64,000 nt of DNA from Methylibium rhizosphaerae (GTDB taxonomy: Bacteria; Pseudomonadota; Gammaproteobacteria; Burkholderiales; Burkholderiaceae_C), in assembly GCF_006386545.1 (NCBI RefSeq), contig NZ_SWAR01000007.1, positions 62,001 to 126,000 on the forward strand. Direction: 5' to 3'. The notes under the pieces were generated by a model. It made no database searches, had not been told where the DNA came from, and was given only the letters and a program-made list of their open reading frames with translations. Each line of letters opens with the position of its first letter. Positions within the stretch are counted from its first letter, which is position 1. Shown here piece by piece: positions 18,179 to 26,870 of the stretch. Both the position numbers and the translations under genes were made by a program.

Positions 18179-19552
18179 ATGAGAACCACCCAGCAATGGC
18201 AAGCCGCGGACGCGGCCCACTTTCTCCACCCTTTCACCGACTTCCAGGCGCTGGCGAAGAAGGGTTCGCGCATCATCACGCGCGCCGAGAACATCTACCT
18301 CTGGGACAGCGAAGGCCAGAAGATCTTCGACGCCATGAGCGGCCTGTGGTGCGTCAACGTGGGTTACGGGCAGCCCCCGCTCATCGAGGCGGCCACGCGG
18401 CAGATGAAAGACCTGGCCTTCTACAACGCCTTCTTCCAGACCGCCACGCCGCCGGCCATCGAGCTGGCCGAACTGCTGGCCGAAGTGACGCCGCCGCAGT
18501 TCAACCACGTGTTCTTCTCAGGCTCCGGCTCGGAGGGCAACGACACCATCGTGCGCATGGTGCGCCGCTACTGGGACGTGCTCGGCCAGCCCGAGCGGCA
18601 GGTGATCATCAGCCGCAGGAACGGCTACCACGGCTCCACCATGGCCGGCGCCTCGCTGGGCGGCATGAGCGGCATGCATGCCCAGGGCGGCCTGCCCATT
18701 CCCGGCATCACGCACATCGAGCAGCCCTACTGGTACCAGCTGGGCCGCGAGATGGGCAAGGAGGAATTCGGCCGCGTGGCCGCGAGCTGGCTCGAAGACA
18801 AGATCCTGGAGGTCGGCCCCGAGAAGGTGGCGGCTTTCATCGGCGAGCCGGTGCAGGGCGCGGGCGGCGTGATCATCCCGCCCGACACCTATTGGCCGGC
18901 GGTGCAGGCCATCTGCAACAAGTACGGCATCCTGCTGGTGTCCGACGAAGTCATCTGCGGCTTCGGCCGCACCGGCCACTGGTTCGGCTGCGAGCGCTTC
19001 GGCACCGAGCCCGACCTGATGACCTTCGCCAAGGGCGTGACCTCCGGCTACGTGCCGCTGGGCGGTGTGATGGTGGGCGACCGCGTGGCCAGGGTGCTCA
19101 TCGAACAGGGCGGCGAGTTCGAGCATGGCTACACCTACTCGGGTCACCCGGTGGCCTGCGCGGTCGGATTGGCCAACATCCGGCTGATCCGTGAACTGGG
19201 CCTGGTGGAGAAGGTGCGCAACGAAACCGGCCCGCTTCTTGCGAAGCTCTATCAGGGCCTGAAGGACCATCCGCTGGTGGGCGATGCCGAAACCTGCGGG
19301 CTCATGGGCGCACTGTTGCTCGTGAAGGACAAGGCCCGGGGAACCCTGTTCCCACCCGAGCTGGCCGTGGGTATGGTGTGCCGCGGCCACTGCTTCGGCA
19401 ACGGCCTGATCATGCGCGCGGTGGGCGACCGCATGATCGTGGCCCCGCCGCTGGTCATCACGCCCGAGCAGATCGACGAGCTCGGCCGGCTGATCCGCCT
19501 GTGCCTCGACAAGACATGGGCCGACGTGAAGGACAAGGGCTGGCTCGACTGA
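18179..19552 (+). CDS. spuC: putrescine--pyruvate aminotransferase (class III)
   Basis: 457 residues, PLP-dependent class III transaminase of the SpuC type: AAHFLHPFTDFQALAKKGSR at the start, FSGSGSEGNDTIVRMVRRYW (PLP phosphate site), VSDEVICGFGRTG and the PLP lysine in TFAKGVTSGYVPLGG. It transfers an amino group from putrescine to pyruvate, giving 4-aminobutyraldehyde, a route parallel to the gamma-glutamylated one. Fourteen bases separate it from puuA. The downstream gap holds the CGAA repeat. Confidence 0.92.
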   Translation: MRTTQQWQAADAAHFLHPFTDFQALAKKGSRIITRAENIYLWDSEGQKIFDAMSGLWCVNVGYGQPPLIEAATRQMKDLAFYNAFFQTATPPAIELAELLAEVTPPQFNHVFFSGSGSEGNDTIVRMVRRYWDVLGQPERQVIISRRNGYHGSTMAGASLGGMSGMHAQGGLPIPGITHIEQPYWYQLGREMGKEEFGRVAASWLEDKILEVGPEKVAAFIGEPVQGAGGVIIPPDTYWPAVQAICNKYGILLVSDEVICGFGRTGHWFGCERFGTEPDLMTFAKGVTSGYVPLGGVMVGDRVARVLIEQGGEFEHGYTYSGHPVACAVGLANIRLIRELGLVEKVRNETGPLLAKLYQGLKDHPLVGDAETCGLMGALLLVKDKARGTLFPPELAVGMVCRGHCFGNGLIMRAVGDRMIVAPPLVITPEQIDELGRLIRLCLDKTWADVKDKGWLD

Positions 19553-19565
19553 CCGGGCCGCCCCG

Positions 19566-19641
19566 CGAACGAACGAACGAACGAACGAACGAACGAACGA
19601 ACGAACGAACGAACGAACGAACGAACGAACGAACGAACGAA
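19566..19641. repeat. tetranucleotide microsatellite (CGAA)19 in front of potF
   Basis: Nineteen uninterrupted copies of CGAA lie 14 bases after the spuC stop and end 33 bases before the potF ATG; the ribosome-binding site GGAGG follows the repeat. Pure tetranucleotide tracts of this length are rare in GC-rich bacterial chromosomes and are typical of slipped-strand (phase-variable) loci. Because it is intergenic, changes in copy number would alter spacing or mRNA structure rather than reading frame. Opposite-strand translation as Arg-Ser-Phe-Val repeats is an artefact. Confidence 0.97.
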
Positions 19642-19673
19642 CCATCGCAGAGCAACGACCGGAGGATTCAACG

Positions 19674-20798
19674 ATGAAATCGACACGCTTGCGCCGCGCA
19701 GCCGCCGGCACCGTGCTGGGCCTGTGCGCGACTCTGCTGGCTGCCATGCCGGCCCTTGCGCAAGAAGAAGAGAAGGTTCTCAACGTCTACAACTGGTCCG
19801 ACTACATCGCGCCCGACACGCTGGCCAACTTCGAGAAGGAGACCGGCATCAAGGTGCGCTACGACAACTTCGACAACAACGAGATCGTCCACGCCAAGCT
19901 GGTGGCCGGCCGCACCGGCTACGACGTGGTGGTGCCCTCGTCCTACTGGGCCAAGCTGCAGGCCGACGGCGGCCTGCTGCAGAAGATCGACAAGTCGCAG
20001 ATCCCGAACTACAAGTTCCTCGACCCCGCGCTGCAGGAGCAGCTCGCCAAGCTGGACCCGGGCAACCAGTTCCAGGTGAACTGGTTGTGGGGCTACACCA
20101 CGGTGGGCATCAACGTCGACAAGGTGAAGGCCGCCCTGGGCAGCACGCCCATGCCCGACAACGCGTGGGATCTCGTCTTCAAGCCGGAGTACATCTCCAA
20201 GCTCAAGAGCTGCGGCGTGAGCTTCCTGGACTCGGCCACCGAGGTGGTCCCGGCCGCCCTGCACTACCTCGGCAAGCCGGCCTACAGCCGCAACCAGGCC
20301 GACTACGGCGCCGTGGGTCCGCTGCTCAAGTCGATCCGGCCCTACGTCACCCTGTTCAGCTCGTCGGGCTACATCAACGACATGGCCAACGGCTCCATCT
20401 GCCTCGCGCTGGGATGGTCGGGCGACATCAACATCGCCCGCCAGCGCGCCATCGACGGCAAGACCGGCCAGAAGATCGAGGCGCTGATCCCCAAGACCGG
20501 CGGCGTGCTGTTCTTCGACGTGATGGTGATCCCCGCCGACGCGCCCCACCCCGGCAATGCGCACAAGTTCATCAACTACATCCTGCGCCCCGAAGTTCAC
20601 GCCGGGCTCACCAACAAGGTCTTCTACGCCAACCCCAACAGGGAGTCGAAGAAGTTCGTGAAGCCCGAGGTGGCCAGCAACCCGACGGTCTTTCCGGGCG
20701 ATGCCGACATGAAGAAGATGGCCGCGCCCGATGCGATCAGCAACGACATCCGGCGAACGATGACCCGCCTGTACACCTCGTTCAAGACGGGCCTTTGA
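19674..20798 (+). CDS. potF: putrescine/polyamine ABC transporter substrate-binding protein
   Basis: 374 residues with a Sec signal peptide (MKSTRLRRAAAGTVLG, cleavage after PALAQ). The mature start EEKVLNVYNWSDYIAPDTLANFEKETG is diagnostic of PotD/PotF periplasmic binding proteins, as are YDVVVPSSYWAKLQADGGLLQKID and NWLWGYTTVGINVDKVK. It captures putrescine or related diamines for PotGHI. The Shine-Dalgarno GGAGG lies just after the CGAA repeat. Thirty bases separate it from potG. Confidence 0.95.
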   Translation: MKSTRLRRAAAGTVLGLCATLLAAMPALAQEEEKVLNVYNWSDYIAPDTLANFEKETGIKVRYDNFDNNEIVHAKLVAGRTGYDVVVPSSYWAKLQADGGLLQKIDKSQIPNYKFLDPALQEQLAKLDPGNQFQVNWLWGYTTVGINVDKVKAALGSTPMPDNAWDLVFKPEYISKLKSCGVSFLDSATEVVPAALHYLGKPAYSRNQADYGAVGPLLKSIRPYVTLFSSSGYINDMANGSICLALGWSGDINIARQRAIDGKTGQKIEALIPKTGGVLFFDVMVIPADAPHPGNAHKFINYILRPEVHAGLTNKVFYANPNRESKKFVKPEVASNPTVFPGDADMKKMAAPDAISNDIRRTMTRLYTSFKTGL

Positions 20799-20828
20799 GC
20801 ACATAGCTCACTCACTGGAGGGAGGCGC

Positions 20829-21938
20829 ATGGGAAACGTGGCAGCAGCCGCGCCGGCATTCCTGCAGATTCAAGACGTCGTGAAGGACTTCGGCGGCGGT
20901 TCGCTCGCGGTCAACCACGTCTCGATCGACATCGCCAAGGGCGAGATCTTCGCGCTGCTGGGGTCGTCCGGCTGCGGCAAGACCACGCTGCTGCGCATGC
21001 TGGCCGGCTTCGAGACGCCGACCTCCGGGCGCATCGTGCTCGACGGGCGCGACCTCGCCGGGCTGCCGCCGTACGAGCGGCCCATCAACATGATGTTCCA
21101 GTCGTACGCGCTGTTCCCGCATCTTTCGGTGTGGGACAACATCGCCTTCGGTTTGAAGCGCGACGGCATGCCCCGCGCCGAGATCGCCGCGCGGGTCGAA
21201 GCCATGCTGAAGCTCGTGCAGCTGGAGAAGTTCGCCAGGCGCAAGCCCCACCAGCTTTCGGGCGGCCAGCAGCAGCGGGTGGCACTCGCCCGCAGCCTGG
21301 CCAAGCGGCCGCAGCTGCTGCTGCTCGACGAGCCGCTGGGAGCGCTCGACAAGAAGCTGCGCGAGCAGACGCAGATCGAGCTGGTCAACATCATCGAAGA
21401 GGTGGGCGTGACCTGCGTGATGGTCACGCACGACCAGGAAGAAGCCATGACCATGGCCTCGCGCATCGCTGTCATGAGCGAAGGCCGCATCCTGCAGGTC
21501 GGCGCGCCGGGCGACATCTACGAAACGCCGGCCACCCGCTTCGTGGCCGACTTCATCGGCAACGTCAACCTGATGCCGGGGCGCCTGACCAGCGACAACC
21601 CCGACCACGTCATCATCGACTGCGCCGACTGCCGGCACTACGTGGGCCACGGCATCACCGGCACCGAAGGCATGGACGTGACGGTCGCCCTGCGGCCGGA
21701 AAAGATCTGCCTCACGCGAGCCGAACCGGCGGACAGCGAGTTCAACAAGCTTGCCGGGCGGGTGAAGGACCTGTCGTACTTCGGCAGCTTCACCGTCTAC
21801 CACCTGCAGACGGCCAGCGGCGCGGTGCTCAAGGTCAGCCAGAGCAACGTGGAGCGTCACCCCGACGACGTGCTCACCTGGGACGACCAGGCCTGGGCGC
21901 ACTGGTCGCCTTCGGCCCAAGTGGTGCTAACCCAGTGA
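20829..21938 (+). CDS. potG: polyamine ABC transporter ATP-binding protein
   Basis: 369 residues. It has Walker A GSSGCGKTT (about 39-47), the Q-loop FQSYALFPHLSVWDN, the signature LSGGQQQRVALARSLAKRP, Walker B LLLLDEPLGALD and the switch His in MVTHDQEEAMTMASRI, followed by a C-terminal TOBE-like domain. It energises import through PotH and PotI. Its stop overlaps the potH GTG start, so the two are translationally coupled. Confidence 0.95.
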   Translation: MGNVAAAAPAFLQIQDVVKDFGGGSLAVNHVSIDIAKGEIFALLGSSGCGKTTLLRMLAGFETPTSGRIVLDGRDLAGLPPYERPINMMFQSYALFPHLSVWDNIAFGLKRDGMPRAEIAARVEAMLKLVQLEKFARRKPHQLSGGQQQRVALARSLAKRPQLLLLDEPLGALDKKLREQTQIELVNIIEEVGVTCVMVTHDQEEAMTMASRIAVMSEGRILQVGAPGDIYETPATRFVADFIGNVNLMPGRLTSDNPDHVIIDCADCRHYVGHGITGTEGMDVTVALRPEKICLTRAEPADSEFNKLAGRVKDLSYFGSFTVYHLQTASGAVLKVSQSNVERHPDDVLTWDDQAWAHWSPSAQVVLTQ

Positions 21939-22870
21939 AGCAGCGGCTGCCCTACCGCCTCCGGAAGACGCTGCGCGGCCGCACCGCCGTGATCGGCCTG
22001 CCGTATGCCTGGCTGCTGCTGTTCTTCCTGCTGCCCTTCCTCATCGTCGTGAAGATCAGCGTCTCCGAGATGGAGAACGTGAACTTCAGGAACCTCGTCA
22101 CCTACGCCGACGGCGCGCTGCAGCTGACGCTGAAACTCGGCAACTACGTCTTCATCACGCAAGACGACCTCTACTTCAAGACCTACCTGTCGAGCCTGAA
22201 GTACGCGGCGGCCACCACGGTGCTGTGCCTGGCCATCGGCTACCCGTTCGCCTACTTCATGGCACGCGCACGCGCCACCGTGCAGCCGGCCCTGCTGATG
22301 CTCGTGATGCTGCCGTTCTGGACATCCTTCCTGCTGCGGGTGTACGCATGGAAGGGCCTGCTGGGCGAACACGGCTGGATCGCCGAACTGCTGATCGGCC
22401 TGCGAATCGACCATCTGCTGCTGGCCGGCGGGCTGATAGAGGCGCCCGGCAAGCTGATGAACACGCCGTTCTCGCTGGTGGTGGGCATGGTCTACACCTA
22501 CCTGCCCTTCATGGTGCTGCCGCTGTACGCCAACCTCGCCAAGATGGACCTGCGGCTGCTCGAAGCCGCCAACGACCTGGGCGCCACGCCCTGGGTCGCC
22601 TTCTGGAAGGTGACGGTGCCGCTGTCGAAGGCCGGCATCATCGCCGGATCGATGCTGGTGTTCATCCCCTGCGTCGGCGAGTTCGTCATTCCGGAGCTGC
22701 TGGGCGGCCCGCGCACCTTGATGATCGGCCGGGTGCTGTGGGACGAGTTCTTCAGCAACAACGACTGGCCGCTCGCCTCGGCGGTGGCAGTGCTGATGAT
22801 CCTGCTCATCCTCGTGCCGCTGGCGGTGTTCAGCAAGTACCAGGCAGAGGCACAGGAGGTGCGGCGATGA
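21935..22870 (+). CDS. potH: polyamine ABC transporter permease
   Basis: 311 residues, inner-membrane permease with about six membrane segments (for example GLPYAWLLLFFLLPFLIVV and AATTVLCLAIGYPFAYFMA). The EAA loop is EAANDLGATPWVAFWKVTVP, which contacts the ATPase. The start is a GTG overlapping the potG stop (GTGA), preserving frame from 21935; no better ATG exists. It overlaps potI by four bases. Confidence 0.94.
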   Translation: MKQRLPYRLRKTLRGRTAVIGLPYAWLLLFFLLPFLIVVKISVSEMENVNFRNLVTYADGALQLTLKLGNYVFITQDDLYFKTYLSSLKYAAATTVLCLAIGYPFAYFMARARATVQPALLMLVMLPFWTSFLLRVYAWKGLLGEHGWIAELLIGLRIDHLLLAGGLIEAPGKLMNTPFSLVVGMVYTYLPFMVLPLYANLAKMDLRLLEAANDLGATPWVAFWKVTVPLSKAGIIAGSMLVFIPCVGEFVIPELLGGPRTLMIGRVLWDEFFSNNDWPLASAVAVLMILLILVPLAVFSKYQAEAQEVRR

Positions 22871-23718
22871 CGGGTGCGGCGATGAGCCTGGCGAAGCATT
22901 TCGGCAAGGCCTGGCTGGCCGCCGGCTACCTCTTCCTCTACCTGCCCATCGCGGCGCTGGTGCTCTATTCGTTCAACGACTCGCCGATCGCCAACGTCTG
23001 GGCCGGCTTCACACTGAAGTGGTATGCCGCGCTGGCCGACGACCGCGAGATGCTGTCCGGCCTGTGGCTGTCGCTGCGCATCGCCTTCTTCACCGCCTGC
23101 GCATCGGTCGTGCTGGGCACGCTGGCGGCGTTTGCACTGGTGAAGTACCGGCGCTTCGCCGGCCGCACGCTCTTCAGCGGCATGGTCAACGCACCGCTGG
23201 TCATGCCCGAGGTGATCGTCGGCCTGTCGCTGCTGCTGATGCTGGTGTCGATGCAGCGCTGGCTGGGCTTTCCCGAGCGCGGCATGCTGACCATCTGGCT
23301 GGGCCACCTGCTGCTGGGCCTCGCCTACGCCACCGTGGTGGTGCAGGCCCGCCTGCAGGACCTCAACCCGCAGCTCGAGGAAGCCGCCATGGACCTCGGC
23401 GCGCGCCCGCACCAGGTGTTTGCGCTCGTCACGCTGCCCATGATCTCGCAGTCGCTGGTGTCGGCCTGGCTGCTCACCTTCACGCTGTCGCTCGACGACG
23501 TGGTGCTGTCGGCCTTCCTGTCGGGGCCGGGCGCCACCACCATGCCGCTGGTCATCTTCTCGCGTGCGCGCCTGGGCCTCCACCCCAGCGTCAACGCCGT
23601 GGCCACCGTGATCATCTTGCTGGTCGCCGTCGGCGTGGTGCTCGCCAGCTACCTCATCGCACGCGCAGAGCGAAAGCGCAGCCAGGAGATGGCAGCGGCG
23701 CAGCGTGCGACCCCCTGA
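22867..23718 (+). CDS. potI: polyamine ABC transporter permease
   Basis: 283 residues, second permease of the putrescine importer, with about six membrane segments (AAGYLFLYLPIAALVLYSF near the start) and the EAA loop EEAAMDLGARPHQVFALVTLP. SLDDVVLSAFLSGPGATTMP is a conserved PotC/PotI stretch. The ATG overlaps the potH stop. A second ATG at codon 6 is possible. It is followed after 55 bases by the outer-membrane protein gene. Confidence 0.94.
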   Translation: MTGAAMSLAKHFGKAWLAAGYLFLYLPIAALVLYSFNDSPIANVWAGFTLKWYAALADDREMLSGLWLSLRIAFFTACASVVLGTLAAFALVKYRRFAGRTLFSGMVNAPLVMPEVIVGLSLLLMLVSMQRWLGFPERGMLTIWLGHLLLGLAYATVVVQARLQDLNPQLEEAAMDLGARPHQVFALVTLPMISQSLVSAWLLTFTLSLDDVVLSAFLSGPGATTMPLVIFSRARLGLHPSVNAVATVIILLVAVGVVLASYLIARAERKRSQEMAAAQRATP

Positions 23719-23773
23719 GTCCTCCGATCCCGATCCGAACCCGAACATCAACCGCATTTCAGAGGAGAGCCCG

Positions 23774-25219
23774 ATGACGACGACCCGCAAGCTCACGACC
23801 CTGACCCTGGCCCTGATGTCCGCCTTTGCAGGCACGCCGTCGGCGATGGCGCAATCGAACGCCGACCTGCTGAAGGAGCTCAAGGCCCTGAAGGACCGGG
23901 TCGAGCAGCTCGAGAGGCAGCTCAAGGAAAAGGAGGCGGCCCCGGCGGCCAAGCCGGGCAACGAGCTGCCCGCCGGCAAGCAATGGGGCATGACGCCCGA
24001 GCAGGTGCAGGAGTTCAACCGCATCGCCGTCAAGACCGAGGCGCTCGAGGACAGCCGCGACGCCATGGGGCTCAAGAACCTCAAGATCAGCGGCTACATG
24101 GATCCGACCTTCATCTACAACAAGAACCAGGACCGCGCCGGTTTCCAGTTCGTCAACCGGGTCGACGACGACGGCTACAACTACGACAACTCCTACTTCG
24201 GCGCCGCCGTCATCGACTTCCAGAAGGAAACCGACAGCGGCTCGCGCTGGCGCCTGACGCTCGCGCCCAACCGCGGCGTCGGCGCCGTGTTCGACGGCAC
24301 GTCGATGATCCACGAGGCCAGCGTCTCGGTGCCGCTCACCGACCTGCAGACCCGCTTCATCGCCGGCCAGCTGCCCGACTGGTCCGGCTACGAATACCTG
24401 CAGCCCACGCTCAACAAGCTCATCACCCACAACCTGCTGTTCGACTTCACCCTGCCCACCGCCTACACCGGCGCCGGCCTGGAGATCACGCGCGGCAAGT
24501 GGATCTACAAGGGCATGCTGGCCAACATGAACGCCAGCAAGAAGCAGCCGGGCAACAAGGCACCGGTGTTCGCCTACCGCGTGGACTACGCGCGCGGCGA
24601 GTTCCAGGGCTTCGGCTTCGCGGGGGTGCACGGCAAGGCGGCCAACCTGCGTGCCGACGACGGCGTGGGCAACCCGGTGAGCGGCGACCCCTACGAGCTG
24701 CGCGACACGTCGCTCAACCTGTTCGAGTTCGACGCCTACTTCATTCGCGGCGACTGGACGGTGCAAGGCCAGCTCAGCCTCGGCCAGCAGAAGAACGCCG
24801 CCATCACCGCCGACCCGGTGACCGGCGAGCTGCGCGACGCGCGCTGGTGGGGTCTGTCGGCGCTTGCCGCCCACAAGTTCACGCCGCGCTTCGAAGGCAT
24901 CGCCCGCGTGGACTACATCAGCAACAAGAAGAACGGCGGCGCCCTGCTCGGCTACAACTTCGCGGACGACCGCAACGGCATCGGCCCCGGCTGGGCCTTC
25001 GACGACGCCTCCGGCACATGGGTGCAGCCCGATACCGAACACGGGGTGAACCGCATGGCCTTCTCGTTCGGCCTGTCGTACCTGTTCAACCTCAACACCG
25101 TGCTGAAGGCCGAGTACCGCCTAGACCGTGCCAACGACCCGGTCTTCCTCCATGTGAAGGACGGCAGCTACAAGAAGACGAATCATCTGCTCGGCGCCTC
25201 GGTCCTCGTCAGTTTCTGA
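23774..25219 (+). CDS. DUF3138-like outer-membrane porin candidate in the polyamine cluster
   Basis: 481 residues. A signal peptide (MTTTRKLTTLTLALMSAFAGTPSAMA) precedes a short coiled coil (LLKELKALKDRVEQLERQLKEKE, about 31-53) like those that anchor trimeric porins to the periplasm. A Gly/aromatic-rich body with alternating polar and hydrophobic stretches follows (ISGYMDPTFIYNKNQ, FEGIARVDYISNKKNG), and the protein ends in LGASVLVSF with a C-terminal Phe, the outer-membrane beta-barrel insertion signal. I recognise the DUF3138 family only by resemblance. Its place between potI and puuC suggests an outer-membrane route for polyamines. The ribosome-binding site is AGAGGAGAGCCCG before the ATG. 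Confidence 0.8.
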   Translation: MTTTRKLTTLTLALMSAFAGTPSAMAQSNADLLKELKALKDRVEQLERQLKEKEAAPAAKPGNELPAGKQWGMTPEQVQEFNRIAVKTEALEDSRDAMGLKNLKISGYMDPTFIYNKNQDRAGFQFVNRVDDDGYNYDNSYFGAAVIDFQKETDSGSRWRLTLAPNRGVGAVFDGTSMIHEASVSVPLTDLQTRFIAGQLPDWSGYEYLQPTLNKLITHNLLFDFTLPTAYTGAGLEITRGKWIYKGMLANMNASKKQPGNKAPVFAYRVDYARGEFQGFGFAGVHGKAANLRADDGVGNPVSGDPYELRDTSLNLFEFDAYFIRGDWTVQGQLSLGQQKNAAITADPVTGELRDARWWGLSALAAHKFTPRFEGIARVDYISNKKNGGALLGYNFADDRNGIGPGWAFDDASGTWVQPDTEHGVNRMAFSFGLSYLFNLNTVLKAEYRLDRANDPVFLHVKDGSYKKTNHLLGASVLVSF

Positions 25220-25246
25220 CCCCCGCGCCTCCCTCAGGAAGCCACC

Positions 25247-26746
25247 ATGAACAGATCCAGCATCGACTGGCACGCCCGTGCCGCTGCCGCCACTTTCGAT
25301 GGCCGAGCCTTCATCAACGGCGAGCGCTGCGCCTCGGCCAGCGGCGACACCTTCGCCTGCCAGTCGCCCATCGACGGGCGCACCCTCACGCAGGTGGCGC
25401 GAGGCCAGGCGGCCGACGTCGACGCGGCGGTGGCGGCTGCCCGCGCCGCCTTCGAGGACGGCCGCTGGGCCCGCAAGTCGCCCGCAGCCCGCAAGCGCAC
25501 CCTGCTCGCCTTCGCCGAGAAGATCCTCGCCGCGAAAGAAGAGCTGGCCCTGCTCGAGACGCTCGACATGGGCAAGCCCATCGGCGCCAGCCTGGGTGCC
25601 GACGTGGCCGGCGCGGCCCGCTGCATCGCCTGGTATGCCGAGGCAGTGGACAAGATCTATGACGAGGTCGCGCCCACGCCGCACACCGGGCTCGCGCTCA
25701 TCACGCGCGAGCCGATGGGCGTGATCGGCGCGATCGTGCCGTGGAACTACCCGATGCTCATGGCCTCGTGGAAGCTGGGGCCGGCGCTTGCCGCGGGCAA
25801 CAGCGTGGTGCTCAAGCCCAGCGAGAAGTCGCCGCTCACGGCATTGCGCCTGGCCGAGCTGGCCCTGGCCGCCGGCCTGCCGCCCGGCGTCTTCAACGTG
25901 GTGCCGGGCTATGGCCATGAAGCCGGAGAGGCGCTCGCGCTGCACATGGACGTCGACGCTGTCGGCTTCACCGGCTCCACGCGGGTGGGCCGCAAGATGC
26001 TCGAATACGCCGGGCGCAGCAATCTGAAGCGGGTCTACAACGAGCTGGGCGGCAAGTCGGCCTTCATCGTGTTCCCCGACTTCGACGACCTCGACCGCTG
26101 CGCCAAGGCGGTGGCCGGGTCCATCTTCTACAACCAGGGCGAGAGCTGCAACGCGCCGTCGCGCCTGTTCGTGCACGAGAGCATCGCCGACGACTTTGCG
26201 AAACGGGTGTCGGCCGAAGCCGCCCACTACCAGCCCGGCGACCCGCTCGATGCCACCAGCCCGATGGGCGCGCTGGTCGACGAGACCCAGCTGCGCACGG
26301 TGCTGGGCTACATCGACGCCGGCCGCAGCGAAGGTGCTCAGGCGCTGGTCGGCGGCCGCCAGGCCCGTGCCGAAACGGGTGGCTACTACGTCGAGCCCAC
26401 CGTCTTCACCGGCGTGCGCAACGACATGCGCATCGCCCGTGAAGAAATCTTCGGCCCGGTGCTGTCGGTCATCCCGTTCAAGACCGAAGCCGAGGCCGTG
26501 GCCATGGCCAACGACTCCAGCTACGGCCTGCAGGCCAGTGTGTGGACCCACCACGTCGACCGCGCCCACCGGGTGGCGCGCGCGCTGCGGGCCGGCACCG
26601 TGCACGTGAACCAGTACGACGAGGACGACATCACCGTGCCCTTCGGCGGCTACAAGCAGTCGGGCAACGGGCGCGACAAGTCGCTGCATGCCTTCGACAA
26701 GTACACCGAGCTGAAGACGACCTGGCTGCGCATCAACCCGGCTTGA
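25247..26746 (+). CDS. puuC: gamma-glutamyl-gamma-aminobutyraldehyde dehydrogenase
   Basis: 499 residues, NAD(P)-dependent aldehyde dehydrogenase. It has VIGAIVPWNYPMLMASWKLG, the cofactor site GFTGSTRVGRKML, the catalytic Glu in VYNELGGKSAFIV, the catalytic Cys in FYNQGESCNAPSRLF (Cys about residue 302) and PFGGYKQSGNGRDKS near the end. It oxidises the aldehyde made by PuuB to gamma-Glu-GABA, and could also act on 4-aminobutyraldehyde from the SpuC route. It follows the porin gene by 27 bases and is the last gene of the cluster. Confidence 0.93.
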   Translation: MNRSSIDWHARAAAATFDGRAFINGERCASASGDTFACQSPIDGRTLTQVARGQAADVDAAVAAARAAFEDGRWARKSPAARKRTLLAFAEKILAAKEELALLETLDMGKPIGASLGADVAGAARCIAWYAEAVDKIYDEVAPTPHTGLALITREPMGVIGAIVPWNYPMLMASWKLGPALAAGNSVVLKPSEKSPLTALRLAELALAAGLPPGVFNVVPGYGHEAGEALALHMDVDAVGFTGSTRVGRKMLEYAGRSNLKRVYNELGGKSAFIVFPDFDDLDRCAKAVAGSIFYNQGESCNAPSRLFVHESIADDFAKRVSAEAAHYQPGDPLDATSPMGALVDETQLRTVLGYIDAGRSEGAQALVGGRQARAETGGYYVEPTVFTGVRNDMRIAREEIFGPVLSVIPFKTEAEAVAMANDSSYGLQASVWTHHVDRAHRVARALRAGTVHVNQYDEDDITVPFGGYKQSGNGRDKSLHAFDKYTELKTTWLRINPA

Positions 26747-26870
26747 ACGGGCTGCAAGGGCGTGCCCGCGGCGCCACAGCCGCCGCCGGCCGCACCCGTG
26801 AGGGATATCCAGCGCCGCGTCGAAGCGCTATCGTGCCCGGACCGAGGACTCAGGCCTCGCCTCCCCACGC

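Noticed and set aside
19566-19641. CRISPR-like or protein-coding reading of the CGAA tract
   Set aside because: A four-base unit without spacers is a microsatellite. The opposite-strand Arg-Ser-Phe-Val repeat frame has no independent support.
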